This document shows, piece after piece, positions 46,174 to 55,880 of a stretch of 64,000 nt of DNA (the stretch's first letter is position 1; the number at the start of each line of letters is the position of its first letter). Made by a program: the position numbers and the translations under genes. The notes beneath the pieces were generated by a model, which had not been told where the DNA came from, made no database searches, and saw only the letters and a program-made list of their open reading frames with translations. Origin of the DNA: Gimesia chilikensis (GTDB taxonomy: Bacteria; Planctomycetota; Planctomycetia; Planctomycetales; Planctomycetaceae); NCBI RefSeq assembly GCF_007744075.1, contig NZ_CP036266.1:6244248-6308247 (forward strand), read 5' to 3'.

Positions 46174-47451
46174 ATGAAAGCCCCCCATCTCCTGATGTCG
46201 CTGGCCCTGGCCGGCTTGATGCTGACAGGCTGTGACAGCGCCAAAGATTCCATGCCTGAACCAGATGCAGATAAACCCCCGCGCGTGACGCAGGAGGAAC
46301 CACCTGTGCCTGAAGAAGCAGCGCCAGGCTCTACCTCAGGCTCGGAACGAGAGGAAAAAGAAAAACACGAGACCATCCGCGTCTTCTATGGCACCGACCG
46401 CAACATCACCGGTTCCCCCAAACCCAAAGAGTTCTTCGGCACGAAACGGTCCACGCTCTCCCTCGGCTTCTGTGATGTCAGCATCCCTGAAAACCATCAG
46501 CCCGGCGAACTGGAGTCTCCCAGCATCTGGAAGCTGGAATTCCGTGAAAACCCGGATAAGCATGTGGTTCTGAAATCGGTCGAGCCAGCCTCCGGTTCGT
46601 ATTTCCTGACCGAACTCCGTAAGACCATCGAAGATTCCGTCGAGACAAAAGAAACCGCCTCAGGCGTTCTGCAACGGGGCGGAGAAGCCTTTATTTTCAT
46701 CCATGGATTCAATAACTCCTTTGAAGACGCGGCCCGTCGGACCGCGCAGATCGCCTATGACCTGAAATTCAAAGGGGCACCGCTGATGTACAGCTGGCCT
46801 TCGCAGAGCAGCGGTTCGATCTGGGCCTACAAGGAAGATGGACGAACCGCACAATGGTGTGAAGAAAACGTCACTCTGTTTGTCGAAGCCATCGCCCGCG
46901 AATCAGGGGCACGCAAGATTCATCTCATCGCACACAGCATGGGCAACCGGGTCCTCTCTCGTGCACTCAAAAACATTTCTCAAAAGCTGACGCTGTCACG
47001 ACAGGAGAAACCTCTGTTTAACGAGGTCATCCTCACTGCCCCCGACATCGACGCCCAGGTCTTTAAAGATTCCATCGCCCCTCACATCGTACAGACAGCC
47101 GACCGATTCACCATCTACTCTTCCTCGGAAGACCTCGCCCTTAAAGCCTCGCGGGTGGTGAATTCACTCTGGCATCAAAGGCTGGGAGAAGGGGGCTCCT
47201 ATCTGACGGTCTTCCCCAAATTCAAGAAGATCAACGTAGTGGATGCATCCGACATCGATACCAACCTGTTCGCCCTGGGACACTCTTACCACGCAGACAG
47301 CGTCACCGTCCTCTCCGATGTCAGACTGGTCTTCGAGGGAATCCCGATCCAGCGTCGCAACCTCCGTTCCCTGCTGCAGGATCTGGCCTGGAAGTTCAAC
47401 AGCAGTGGCGGCAGTCTGCTGGGAAGGGCGGTTCGCGGCACTTTCCGTTGA
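46174..47451 (+). CDS. DUF900 alpha/beta-hydrolase lipoprotein
   Basis: About 425 residues from the ATG at 46174, chosen because AAGGA lies just upstream and it opens with a lipoprotein signal ('LMSLALAGLMLTGCDS', lipobox Cys near 20). A Pro/Glu-rich linker follows to about 70. The hydrolase is the DUF900 type: 'IRVFYGTDRNITGSPKPKEF', 'GEAFIFIHGFNNSFEDAARR', 'IHLIAHSMGNRVLSRAL' with the nucleophile Ser in HSMG, and a final His in 'LGHSYHADSV'. It is probably anchored in a membrane facing the periplasm. The substrate is unknown; the family includes putative esterases. It ends in a strong shared terminator at 47484. Confidence 0.87.
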   Translation: MKAPHLLMSLALAGLMLTGCDSAKDSMPEPDADKPPRVTQEEPPVPEEAAPGSTSGSEREEKEKHETIRVFYGTDRNITGSPKPKEFFGTKRSTLSLGFCDVSIPENHQPGELESPSIWKLEFRENPDKHVVLKSVEPASGSYFLTELRKTIEDSVETKETASGVLQRGGEAFIFIHGFNNSFEDAARRTAQIAYDLKFKGAPLMYSWPSQSSGSIWAYKEDGRTAQWCEENVTLFVEAIARESGARKIHLIAHSMGNRVLSRALKNISQKLTLSRQEKPLFNEVILTAPDIDAQVFKDSIAPHIVQTADRFTIYSSSEDLALKASRVVNSLWHQRLGEGGSYLTVFPKFKKINVVDASDIDTNLFALGHSYHADSVTVLSDVRLVFEGIPIQRRNLRSLLQDLAWKFNSSGGSLLGRAVRGTFR

Positions 47452-47483
47452 ACAGGCATATTTCATCAACAGCAGACGTAAAA

Positions 47484-47509
47484 AAAGAGCACACCAAAGT
47501 GTGCTCTTT
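47484..47509. terminator. Bidirectional rho-independent terminator
   Basis: An 11-bp perfect stem, AAAGAGCACAC (47484-47494) with GTGTGCTCTTT (47499-47509), tetraloop CAAA. A-rich on the left and T-rich on the right, so it can end both the DUF900 gene (plus) and the DUF309 gene (minus). Confidence 0.9.
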
Positions 47510-47546
47510 CTATTTTGAACTGTCAAAGCAGATCAATCTTGGCAAC

Positions 47547-48107
47547 CTAGCCCAGCGGGAACGGTTCCGGTTCCAGCAGGAAGGGGAAGACCCGAATCGG
47601 TTCGCCCATCGTCAGGTCATCGGGATACTTCAACTGAGCAGCCCGGTCTGCGGCGAACTGCAAGCGAGTCAGTTCCAGACCACAGTAATGATCGGCGTTT
47701 GACTCTGCGGCCACGTCTGCAAATACTTCACCAGCGGAAGCAGCATGACGACGCACACCATGAATACTGCCTTCGCGAACTTTGATACCCGCAGCGGACA
47801 GCTTGACCAGTCCCTTCAGGAATCGGCCTGGAATCGAATCCGGACCACAGACGCGTAACAGACGCTCCCATTCATCGTGGGCTTCCCAGTAGTAGCCCAG
47901 GTTGAAGAAGTCGATCGCGTTCAGATAGTTCCGGTGCTCCATCCAGTTTTCCTGCGTGAGCGCCTTGGGAGGCTTCGGCTTATTACCGTAGCTGTGGCCC
48001 TTGGGATCACGGTAGGGATGTGGCAAACTCTTGCCAGGCACAAACGTATATTCAGGCAGTCGGGATGATGGCAGTAAACGTACAACTTCAGCAACAGGAT
48101 AAACCAT
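47547..48107 (-). CDS. DUF309 domain protein
   Basis: A 186-residue soluble protein. The first ~55 residues are a basic/Pro-rich extension ('[20 protein letters not shown]'). Residues of about 60-165 match DUF309: '[20 protein letters not shown]', '[20 protein letters not shown]', then '[13 protein letters not shown]'. The domain is a small helical bundle with a conserved HxxWE-type motif; function is not established. It converges on the DUF900 gene through the terminator at 47484-47509. The ATG at 48107 has AGAGG directly before it. Confidence 0.85.
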   Translation of the reverse strand: MVYPVAEVVRLLPSSRLPEYTFVPGKSLPHPYRDPKGHSYGNKPKPPKALTQENWMEHRNYLNAIDFFNLGYYWEAHDEWERLLRVCGPDSIPGRFLKGLVKLSAAGIKVREGSIHGVRRHAASAGEVFADVAAESNADHYCGLELTRLQFAADRAAQLKYPDDLTMGEPIRVFPFLLEPEPFPLG

Positions 48108-49271
48108 CCTCTAAAATCTCCAAATTCTCTTCTAATTAGCTAAAAACAACAAAACTCTGATCTGTCTCAGTCATTGACAGACGTGCCTGGGTGGCACGGG
48201 AGGCTCTTAAATGCGTCAGGAAATCAGATTTGATATCTGAACCTAACTTATTTATTCATAATAATTTCCGCACAGATAGCGCAAATTGAAATTACTCGGG
48301 CTCCGCCCCTCATCCAAATGGGCTCGCTTGTTGTCGGCTCACAGTCAGCAATCAATGCAGCAAGAGCAAAGGGGTAGGAAACTGAAAAAACAAGCTGAAT
48401 CAGCTTATTTTCAAGCTTTAACTCACCCATCATATACAAGCTTTATTGAACTTAAAGACCAGATTTTGCAATTTGCGCCAATTTGAGAAATTTCACCCTG
48501 GCGGGTTCCAGTCAGTCAATCCAACACACTTTTAGATCAGATCCCAGGCTTGCACCAAACAAAACACTTTACCATAAACACAGAAATAACAGACACTTGC
48601 AATCACACCCCACATTGTCACATTCGATCACCAGAGCAACCTCACTAACCCTTGGCGAAATTCTCAACACAGGGAAACGACTCCCCACTTCTGATAAATG
48701 AGATCATCCCTCCCCCCTCATTTGACACCTGACCATTCCTGCCCCCACCACTGTTTAAACTGAACTTGATCCGCTCTCCCCCAATCTTAAATTATCGCAA
48801 TTGTGCTTCGCGCGCGAGGCGGACGAAATGAGCACTGGAATCTGCGTGACCAGTCATCCAGATGCACCTGAATCGCCGTCGATTTTTCCACCTTTTCACC
48901 GGAACCCTCAGCACTACTTCTCGATGTCTCCTACGATTTCAAATCATTTCGGAGCACATTCAGAGCATTTCACAGGTAACTCACACGAAACTCAGGAACT
49001 CTCACAGGGAATTCAAAGCACAAGCTCCCCTTGACCCCCGCGCGCCGTTCCACACAATCTCACCATCAGTCAACACAAGCAAGATGCATGAGCCGCAGGG
49101 CATCAGCCCCGCCTGGAACGGTCATTTGTATCCATTGTACTCGACCGTCGCGCGCACTGAGAGATGAATACAATGAAGCTGACAACATGCGCAGTGCAGA
49201 TTCATCCCGCTCGAACAGATCACACAAGTGTCAGCGGGGCACAGCAGGAACCGCCGCTGTTCGCGAGCAAA
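48108..49271. other. 1.16-kb gene-free stretch
   Basis: This lies between the DUF309 gene and a sulfatase, both on the minus strand. Short open frames here have no family match and poor codon character. The stretch is AT-rich and A/C-rich in its middle, with a 10-bp inverted repeat, GCGCAAATTG (48279-48288) and CAATTTGCGC (48469-48478), about 180 bp apart. It may be a decayed element, but no transposase trace is seen. Confidence 0.5.
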
Positions 49272-50702
49272 CTAGTTGCCCGACTTCTCAGCCTCTTTCT
49301 GACGCGCTTCCTCAGCCCGAATTTTCCGCGCCGAGATACTGCGAAACTCCCAGGGCAGTTTCGCGTTTTCCGGCAGCGAATCCAGCACCGCCTGCAGTTC
49401 CGCGTGCGACGTTCCAGTCGCCCGATCACTTTTCACGCGTTCGGTTCCCGACAGATCGTGCTGCTCGAGCGGATCCTCCGACAGATCATAAAACTCGCCG
49501 GTGGAATACAGCTTGAACCGCTGATCGCGGACCACCCGCTGTTTGTAGTACTGGGTCAGACACCACGGACGCCAGGGCTCCTCACGGGGCTGATCCAGAA
49601 TCTGCGGTGCAAACGACCTGCCGTCAATCGTCACCCCCGATGGCAGCGGGGCGTCGGCCAGATCAGCCAGCGTCGGCAGAAAATCGGCCGCATCAATCAG
49701 GTCGTCGCTGACCCGTTCGCTGCCTACCAGCTTCGGACAGTTGATAATCAGCGGCATGTTAATGCCCTGCTCTTTCAGCGAGTAGATCCCTTCTCCCGAA
49801 ACACGGCCGTTAATCCGGCCTCCCAGGCTCTGTTCCGCATTCTGATCGGTCCCGTTATCAGTCCCGTTGTCGGGCACGATAAACAGAATCGTATTGTCGC
49901 GAATGCCCAGTTCGTCCAGCGCCTTAACAAGCCGCCCGATCAGGTGATCCGAATAATTCAGCATGCCCGCAAACTGCTCGCGCGGCGTCAGTTCCTCTCC
50001 CAGGTTATGCGGCGTATGCACCACGGGAATGTGAGTCAGAATCGTAGAGTAATAAGCACAGAAAGGCTTGTCCCGATGCGTTTTCATATACTCAATCAGA
50101 TAGTCGGTGAAAATATCCGGACCGAATTTTCCCTGCGTATCCAGTCGTTTCCCGTTCTGAATGACATACGGATCCCAGTAGCGTTTCTTATGCGCCGGAT
50201 GCCCTTTTTTTCCTTCCGGAAAAATACAGTACTCCTGAAAACCATGCTCGATCAAGGCGTCTTTCTGTGCGGGATCGAACAGATCATTGATCTGCCACTT
50301 CCCGGAGATACACGTGTTATACCCCGCATCCCGCAGAATCCGGGCGAAGCAGATTTCCCGGTTCCAGTCAAAATAACCGCCCCCGTAAATCGCGGGATCG
50401 TGGTGCGTATGCCAGCCCGAGCGGAACGGGTAGCGTCCCGTCAGCAGCATATGCCGCGTCGTACTGCAGACCGGCGTCACGTAGCAGTTACGAAACCGCA
50501 GACCGTTATAGGCCAGATGATCGATGGTCGGCGTCTGATTCTCCGAACTCCCATAACAGCGGAACCAGTCCTTGCCCACGTTATCGAGCAGAATAAAGAT
50601 CATGTTCGGGCGCTGGTCCTGCTTTTGTTCCGCAGCCTGCACGGGCAGTGCGCAGAGAACCATGCAACAGATCAGACAGACATTCACACACAGACGTTTC
50701 AT
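49272..50702 (-). CDS. Secreted sulfatase with CSTTR active-site motif
   Basis: A 476-residue sulfatase from the ATG at 50702; the frame runs 49 codons further upstream but that part overlaps the end of the Nramp-like gene in another frame. A signal peptide spans 1-24. The formylglycine motif reads C79-S-T-T-R83, where the third position is Thr instead of the usual Pro or Ala. 'MIFILLDNVGKDWFRCYG' carries the metal-binding D40-N41, and 'TCISGKWQINDLFDPAQ' and 'FIVPDNGTDNGTDQNAE' complete the fold. It starts eight nt after the stop of the Nramp-like gene on the same strand, so the two are probably one operon. Whether the altered motif is still matured by FGE is open. Confidence 0.9.
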   Translation of the reverse strand: MKRLCVNVCLICCMVLCALPVQAAEQKQDQRPNMIFILLDNVGKDWFRCYGSSENQTPTIDHLAYNGLRFRNCYVTPVCSTTRHMLLTGRYPFRSGWHTHHDPAIYGGGYFDWNREICFARILRDAGYNTCISGKWQINDLFDPAQKDALIEHGFQEYCIFPEGKKGHPAHKKRYWDPYVIQNGKRLDTQGKFGPDIFTDYLIEYMKTHRDKPFCAYYSTILTHIPVVHTPHNLGEELTPREQFAGMLNYSDHLIGRLVKALDELGIRDNTILFIVPDNGTDNGTDQNAEQSLGGRINGRVSGEGIYSLKEQGINMPLIINCPKLVGSERVSDDLIDAADFLPTLADLADAPLPSGVTIDGRSFAPQILDQPREEPWRPWCLTQYYKQRVVRDQRFKLYSTGEFYDLSEDPLEQHDLSGTERVKSDRATGTSHAELQAVLDSLPENAKLPWEFRSISARKIRAEEARQKEAEKSGN

Positions 50703-50709
50703 AACACTC

Positions 50710-52038
50710 TCAGTTCCTGTTTTGAAGCGCAAGTTTTGTTTCCACAGGTTCAACCTGAACCATCGCCGTGGATGCACCCCGCATTTTCTGAATCTGGGGC
50801 AACACTTTCTCACTCGCGATATACCAGGCCATCCCCAGCAACAGCACAAAGCCGATGCTGGCCAGAATATTCATCACGATTCCGTTCCGATGTTCGCCCA
50901 TTACTTTTTTACTGCTGGTCAGCAACAATAACGCGCCCGCAGCCAGCGGGGCCGCCACAACGGTCACCGCCTGGGCAGCAACAATCGCCACCACCGGTTT
51001 CGTCCCCGACTGGATCACGTAGAGCCCGACGAACATCCCGGTCAACAGCACCGCTGCCGTCAGAATACGCGTCCACTTATCCTGGGGCGTGCCCCCCAGG
51101 CCCAGGCTGTCAGACAGAATAAATCCGCCGATCATCGAATTCACAATAAATGACGAGTAGGCTGCAGAGAACAGTCCAATGCAGAACAGAATCTGCCCTT
51201 TATCACCAAACAGCGGCTGCAATGCGTTTCCGACATCGCTGACTCCTGTCAATTCTTTTCCCCGCAGCACCGCGGCTGCGGTCGACATGATCATAATCGT
51301 GATCAATGCCATAATCGTCACGCTGATAACAGAATCGATGCGGCCATCTTTCAGATCCTGAACCTTCCAGCCTTTGAACCGCGCCAGGTAGGACTGGTAA
51401 AAAGCGGCTGAAATCACAAAGGTGGTTCCCACCAGCCCCAGCAACGAAAGATTCAGGATCGAATCCAGTCCGTCACTGCCATATCCGGGAATCACCCCCT
51501 CTGCCATTTCCAGCAGATTGGGTTTCGCGAAAAACAGATTGATGGCAAAGGACGCCAGCATCAAAGCCACAAAGATCGACATCAATCGTTCGACCAGCTT
51601 ATACAGGTTCTTGAAGCCGAACAGAAACGCCAGTGAAATCGCATTGAAGATCACGATGCCATATTTGAAATCAGTATAACTTTCCAGAGCCGAATGCACC
51701 CCGATGTTATTCCCGAACTGATAGGCGGCTGAGATAAAAAAGACACCGCAGCCAATCAGAATGGTTAACGGACGTCCCACCATTTTAGCCAGCAGGGTGC
51801 AGGTCGACTCCTCAGTCACCGTCCCCAGTTTCGCACCGAGCGAAGTATAGATCAGCATAAAGAAAACCGAGATCAGCACGACCCAGATCATGCTGTAACC
51901 GTCTTTGGCTCCCAGATTGGAACTCGATAAAATACTCCCGGGACCAATCACCACACAGGCGGTTACCAGGCCGGGGCCAATTCGTTGCCACCAGTGGGGC
52001 CGGCTATTCGTTGATGATTCTGCTGCTGCTTCACTCAC
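50710..52038 (-). CDS. Divergent Nramp-family transporter
   Basis: A 442-residue membrane protein with about 11-12 transmembrane helices of the Nramp family. The first-helix motif is 'VVIGPGSILSSSNLGAK' instead of DPGN, and the sixth-helix region ('TFVISAAFYQSYLARFKGWK') has no Met-Pro-His. Both canonical metal-binding features are therefore missing, so Mn2+ or Fe2+ transport is doubtful. Substrates such as Mg2+ (reported for some divergent Nramps) or organic solutes are possible. The start is a GTG at 52038 with GAGGAT upstream. It precedes a sulfatase by 7 nt, which suggests a joint role in using a sulfated compound. Paralogous to 27810-29495 but without the coiled-coil insertion. Confidence 0.8.
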   Translation of the reverse strand: MSEAAAESSTNSRPHWWQRIGPGLVTACVVIGPGSILSSSNLGAKDGYSMIWVVLISVFFMLIYTSLGAKLGTVTEESTCTLLAKMVGRPLTILIGCGVFFISAAYQFGNNIGVHSALESYTDFKYGIVIFNAISLAFLFGFKNLYKLVERLMSIFVALMLASFAINLFFAKPNLLEMAEGVIPGYGSDGLDSILNLSLLGLVGTTFVISAAFYQSYLARFKGWKVQDLKDGRIDSVISVTIMALITIMIMSTAAAVLRGKELTGVSDVGNALQPLFGDKGQILFCIGLFSAAYSSFIVNSMIGGFILSDSLGLGGTPQDKWTRILTAAVLLTGMFVGLYVIQSGTKPVVAIVAAQAVTVVAAPLAAGALLLLTSSKKVMGEHRNGIVMNILASIGFVLLLGMAWYIASEKVLPQIQKMRGASTAMVQVEPVETKLALQNRN

Positions 52039-52275
52039 GGGACGGGTATCCTCAGAAGGTTCTCAAAGTGGTGTGGGGATAACATATGCAACCTTCATTA
52101 TGCGAAACTCAAGACAAGACACAATCCTCTTCTTCTTCGTCCGGTTTTATTTTGTAAAGATTCTTAGTAATGTTTAAGATAACTTTACAGGCGGCTCCTG
52201 CGTCGCGAACTGCCGCCTGCTTTCAAGCTGCTCGTTATTCCTCGCCATAGATTCATTCGACCAAAGGATCATCAC

Positions 52276-53757
52276 GTGAAAGCTCTGTTGAATCTGCTCG
52301 CCCTGATCTGTCTGCTCTCTGGACTTTTCTCCAATCCACTGTCTGCTGCGGAATCCAACCGGAAGCCCAACTTCATCGTCATCTTTTGCGACAACCTGGG
52401 CTACGGCGATATCGAACCTTTCGGCTCGACCGTCAACCGGACCCCCTGCTTAAACCGCATGGCACGCGAAGGACGCAAATTCACACACTTCTGTGTCACC
52501 GCCGGTGTCTGCACTCCTTCACGGGCCTCCATCATGACCGGCTGTTATTCACAGCGGGTCGGCATGCACTGGAATCCCCGCGACGGACAGGTACTGCGCC
52601 CGATCTCTCCCTATGGTCTGAATCCCGAAGAAGTCACGGTTGCCGAAGTCTTAAAGCAGAAAGGCTACAAGACAGGCATGATCGGGAAATGGCACCTCGG
52701 AGACCAGCCCCCCTTTCTACCCACCAAACAGGGCTTCGATTATTTCTATGGAATTCCCTACAGCGATGATATGACCCAGGCCGTCGGGCAGCGACTCGGC
52801 GATCGCCTGGATGGCAAAAACTGGCCTCCCCTGCCCGTCATGCTGAACGATACCGTCATTAGAGCCGGCGTCGATCGTAATCTGCTCACCAAAGACTACA
52901 CCGAAAAAGCGGTCGAGTTCATTGAACAGAACAAAGACGAGCCCTTCTTCCTCTATTTCCCACAGGCCATGCCCGGCAGTACCAGCAAGCCGTTCGCCAG
53001 TGATGCCTTCCGGGGCAAAAGTAAAAATGGTCCTTGGGGTGACAGCATCGAAGAGCTCGACTGGTCGACCGGAGAACTGCTCGACAAACTCGTCGAGCTG
53101 GGCATCGACGACGATACACTGGTCATCTGGACGTCAGACAACGGCTCTCCCATGGCCCGTGACATGAACAGCACCGAACGGGGGACCAACAAACCGCTGC
53201 ACGGTCGCGGCTATACCACTTCGGAAGGCGCCTTCCGCGTTCCCACCATCATGTGGTGGCCGGGCCGCGTTCCCGCCGACACCGTCTGTACCGAACTGGC
53301 AACCACCATGGACCTGCTCCCCACCTTCGCCGACCTGGCGGGAGCCAAAGTACCCACCGATCGCATCATCGACGGTCACGATATCCAATCGCTGATCTTT
53401 GGCAAAGAGGGCGAGAAAAGCCCCTACGATGCCTTCTACTATTACGCGATGGATCAGTTGCAGGCCGTCCGCAAAGGTCCCTGGAAACTGTTTGTGCCAC
53501 TCAAAGAATTCAGTCGGCACCCGCACTTCAAAAAAGGAGAAGGCTCTCAGCCGCTCCTGTTTAACGTAGTCACCGATATCAGCTGCGAGCACAATGTCGC
53601 CGACCAGCATCCGGAGATCGTCAAAGAACTGCAGGCCCTCGCCGAAAAGGGACGTGCCGACCTGGGAGACACCAATCGCCCCGGTGCCAATCAGCGCAAA
53701 GCAGCGCACATTGAGAATCCGGTACCCCCCACCCTCAAAACAACATCCACTAAATAA
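52276..53757 (+). CDS. Secreted sulfatase (N-acetylgalactosamine-6-sulfatase-like)
   Basis: A 493-residue sulfatase with a signal peptide (1-25). The motif is CTPSR with Cys 79 in 'GVCTPSRASIMTGCYSQRVG'. The metal site is in 'FIVIFCDNLGYGDIEPFG', and 'YKTGMIGKWHLGDQPPFLPT' plus 'IWTSDNGSPMARDMNSTERG' complete it. The 'RVGMHWNPRDGQVLRPISPYGLNPEEVTVAE' style segment (read as two parts) is common in the arylsulfatase A/galactosamine-6-sulfatase group. The start is a GTG at 52276 with AAAGGA upstream. It diverges from the Nramp-like gene (237 bp gap) and is followed 50 nt later by a rhodanese gene, possibly linking it to sulfur handling. Confidence 0.92.
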   Translation: MKALLNLLALICLLSGLFSNPLSAAESNRKPNFIVIFCDNLGYGDIEPFGSTVNRTPCLNRMAREGRKFTHFCVTAGVCTPSRASIMTGCYSQRVGMHWNPRDGQVLRPISPYGLNPEEVTVAEVLKQKGYKTGMIGKWHLGDQPPFLPTKQGFDYFYGIPYSDDMTQAVGQRLGDRLDGKNWPPLPVMLNDTVIRAGVDRNLLTKDYTEKAVEFIEQNKDEPFFLYFPQAMPGSTSKPFASDAFRGKSKNGPWGDSIEELDWSTGELLDKLVELGIDDDTLVIWTSDNGSPMARDMNSTERGTNKPLHGRGYTTSEGAFRVPTIMWWPGRVPADTVCTELATTMDLLPTFADLAGAKVPTDRIIDGHDIQSLIFGKEGEKSPYDAFYYYAMDQLQAVRKGPWKLFVPLKEFSRHPHFKKGEGSQPLLFNVVTDISCEHNVADQHPEIVKELQALAEKGRADLGDTNRPGANQRKAAHIENPVPPTLKTTSTK

Positions 53758-53807
53758 TCACGATTCCGAACACCGATTCGGACTCAGCCAGCATACGAAA
53801 GAATTCC

Positions 53808-54137
53808 ATGCATTCACTGGAAACCGACTGCCGGACCGTTAAGCAGAAACTGGATTCAGATCAAAACTTTGTCCTGCTCGACTGCCGGGAACAGAATGAA
53901 TATGACCATGTCCACATCGACGCAGCCCGTCTGCTCCCGATGAGTGAAATTCAGGAACGGGTGGGAGAACTGGAAGACCTCCGTTCCGAGGAAATCATTG
54001 TTTACTGCCATCACGGCATGCGGAGTCTGCAGGTCGCCAGCTGGCTGTCACAAAATGGTTTTACGAATGTCAAAAGTATGCAGGGGGGCATTGATGCCTG
54101 GTCCTGCGAAATCGATGATACCAAGCCGCGGTATTAA
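53808..54137 (+). CDS. Single-domain rhodanese
   Basis: A 109-residue rhodanese-like sulfurtransferase. The catalytic Cys is residue 67 in 'IIVYCHHGMRSLQVASWL', and the second signature 'VKSMQGGIDAWSCEID' is near the C-terminus. It transfers sulfane sulfur in the cytoplasm; no signal peptide is present. Placed 50 nt after a sulfatase gene on the same strand, so it may be cotranscribed, although sulfatases release sulfate and not sulfane sulfur. Length is normal for GlpE/YgaP-type single domains. Confidence 0.9.
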   Translation: MHSLETDCRTVKQKLDSDQNFVLLDCREQNEYDHVHIDAARLLPMSEIQERVGELEDLRSEEIIVYCHHGMRSLQVASWLSQNGFTNVKSMQGGIDAWSCEIDDTKPRY

Positions 54138-54227
54138 ACCCGAACATAGCCGCGGCCCGTCCGCGTTGTTACAATGTGCTCTCCGTCTTTAATGCAACAC
54201 CTGATGAATCCACTGTGGGAGTTTGCG

Positions 54228-55373
54228 ATGTCTTACGAACATGTCTTTTATCTGTTTCCGCTGGTCGTCGGAATGGTCCTCAGCTCTACCACACAGGCCA
54301 CCGCAGCCGATGAGCCCCTGGTCTTCATTTCAGCTTTCGCACCCGGTGACGAGGGTGCCATCCATGCTTATAAATTCAATCCCGAGACAGGCGAGCTCAC
54401 GCAGGTCGCACGCACCGCTGATGTCGAGCACCCCTTTTTCCTCGCCGTGTCGCCAGACAACCGCTACCTGTATTCGATTCATGCCCCCGGTAAATTCAGC
54501 GGCAAAGACAATGAATTTGTCTCCGCCTTCGAACTGGAGGGACGCACCGGCAAACTGAAGCTGCTCAATCGGCAGTCCTCATTGGGAACCGCCTCCTGTT
54601 ACCTGGATATCGACGATACCGGTAAAGCAGTTGTGGTCGCCAACTATACCACAGGTAGCGTCGCTTCTCTCCCCGTCAAAGCCGATGGTTCGCTGGGAGA
54701 AGCAGCCACGTTCGTGCAGCACGAAGGTTCCAGCGTGAATCCCAAACGTCAGAAAGAACCGCACGCACACTGCAGCGTCATCAGCCCGGACCAGAAATTT
54801 GTCTTCGCCGCCGACCTCGGGCTCGACAAAATCATGGCCTACAAACTGGATCCCCAGACCGCGAAACTGACTCCCGCTCAGCAGCCGTTTGTGAGAACCA
54901 TCCCCGGTGCCGGCCCACGCCATCTGACCTTCCACCCGAATGGAAAGCAGATGTATGTCATCAACGAACTCAAGAACTCCATCACGGAATTTGATTACGA
55001 TCCCGCAACCGGCTTTCTGACCGAAGGCCAGACCATTGATACCCTGCCCGATGACTTCACCGATGTCAGCCACTGTGCCGACCTGAAATTCACTCCCGAT
55101 GGTCGGTTCCTCTACGGAACGAACCGCGGCCATGACAGCCTGGCGGCTTTTAGTGTTGATCCAGAAGGAAAATTATCATTGATCGAAATCATCCCCAGCC
55201 TGGGCAAAGGACCACAGAATCTGGCCATTACCGCGGACGGGAAGTATCTGCTCTGTGCGAATATGCCGGGGAATAACGTTGTGGTCTTCGCCATCGATCA
55301 ACAGACCGGCAAGCTGACGGCCGTCGGCGAACCGATCTCCATCCCCAGCCCGTCCTGCATCATGATTCGTTAA
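54228..55373 (+). CDS. Secreted lactonase-family beta-propeller (YkgB/Pgl-like)
   Basis: About 381 residues from the ATG at 54228, selected because GGGAG lies six bases upstream and it opens with a signal peptide ('HVFYLFPLVVGMVLSSTTQA'). The seven-bladed propeller of the lactonase family is recognised from 'FKFNPETGELTQVARTADVE', 'HPFFLAVSPDNRYLYSIHAP', 'GAGPRHLTFHPNGKQMYVIN' and 'PQNLAITADGKYLLCANMPG'. Cytosolic members hydrolyse 6-phosphogluconolactone. This one is exported, so another lactone or sugar-acid substrate is likely. No frameshift is seen. Confidence 0.88.
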   Translation: MSYEHVFYLFPLVVGMVLSSTTQATAADEPLVFISAFAPGDEGAIHAYKFNPETGELTQVARTADVEHPFFLAVSPDNRYLYSIHAPGKFSGKDNEFVSAFELEGRTGKLKLLNRQSSLGTASCYLDIDDTGKAVVVANYTTGSVASLPVKADGSLGEAATFVQHEGSSVNPKRQKEPHAHCSVISPDQKFVFAADLGLDKIMAYKLDPQTAKLTPAQQPFVRTIPGAGPRHLTFHPNGKQMYVINELKNSITEFDYDPATGFLTEGQTIDTLPDDFTDVSHCADLKFTPDGRFLYGTNRGHDSLAAFSVDPEGKLSLIEIIPSLGKGPQNLAITADGKYLLCANMPGNNVVVFAIDQQTGKLTAVGEPISIPSPSCIMIR

Positions 55374-55396
55374 TCCGCACAGACGGAAAGGAAAGT

Positions 55397-55600
55397 CTAC
55401 TCGGACGGCGTCTCAGCCTTGGGTGGCTCGTCTTCGCTCTCTTCCGGGTGTTTTGCATCATACTGTTCCATCAGCAGAGAAGGGCAGGTTTCTTCCTCTT
55501 CGCACTGTTTGCAAATCACCTGAATCAGGTCGGCACCACCCAGGCGCAGCTGATTTTCTTCGCAATACTTGTAGAGTGTTTTCAAATGCGTACAGACCAT
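55397..55600 (-). CDS. Small cysteine-containing hypothetical protein
   Basis: A 67-residue soluble protein. The body has five Cys residues ('VCTHLKTLYKYCEENQLRL', then 'LIQVICKQCEEEETCPSLL') that could bind a metal, and the tail is Glu/Pro-rich and probably disordered. I do not recognise a named family. Good evidence that it is real comes from the ribosome binding site GAGGAG just before the ATG at 55600 and from its isolation: no competing frame explains the segment. It converges with the lactonase gene 23 nt away. Confidence 0.65.
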   Translation of the reverse strand: MVCTHLKTLYKYCEENQLRLGGADLIQVICKQCEEEETCPSLLMEQYDAKHPEESEDEPPKAETPSE

Positions 55601-55880
55601 GACTGGGACTCCTCTGTATCAGATTATCGTTCCCTGTGAGTACAGGGAACAGTGAATTGTGTGTGTTGCCCGATATTGTCGATTGTCTTCAGTTATCCTG
55701 CAAGAGGAAAATCGGAACGCCTGATTCTCGTCTCAGCCTGAGTTGCTTCCGCAGCAACAGTCACAGTACGATACGGAAACGGCCCCGTGGCCTTCCCCCT
55801 GTATGTTATTTAAGGTCGTTAGCGCTGCGATCCTCATTGAAAACCGAACTCATTGAAAACCGAACCAGGACAAGTAACTC

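Noticed and set aside
48248..49167. Short open frames in the gene-free stretch after the DUF309 gene
   Set aside because: All are short, with no ribosome binding site or family match, and overlap one another in different frames.
49164..51122. 652-codon open frame on the plus strand
   Set aside because: Antisense to both a sulfatase and an Nramp-like carrier, which have strong family motifs on the minus strand.
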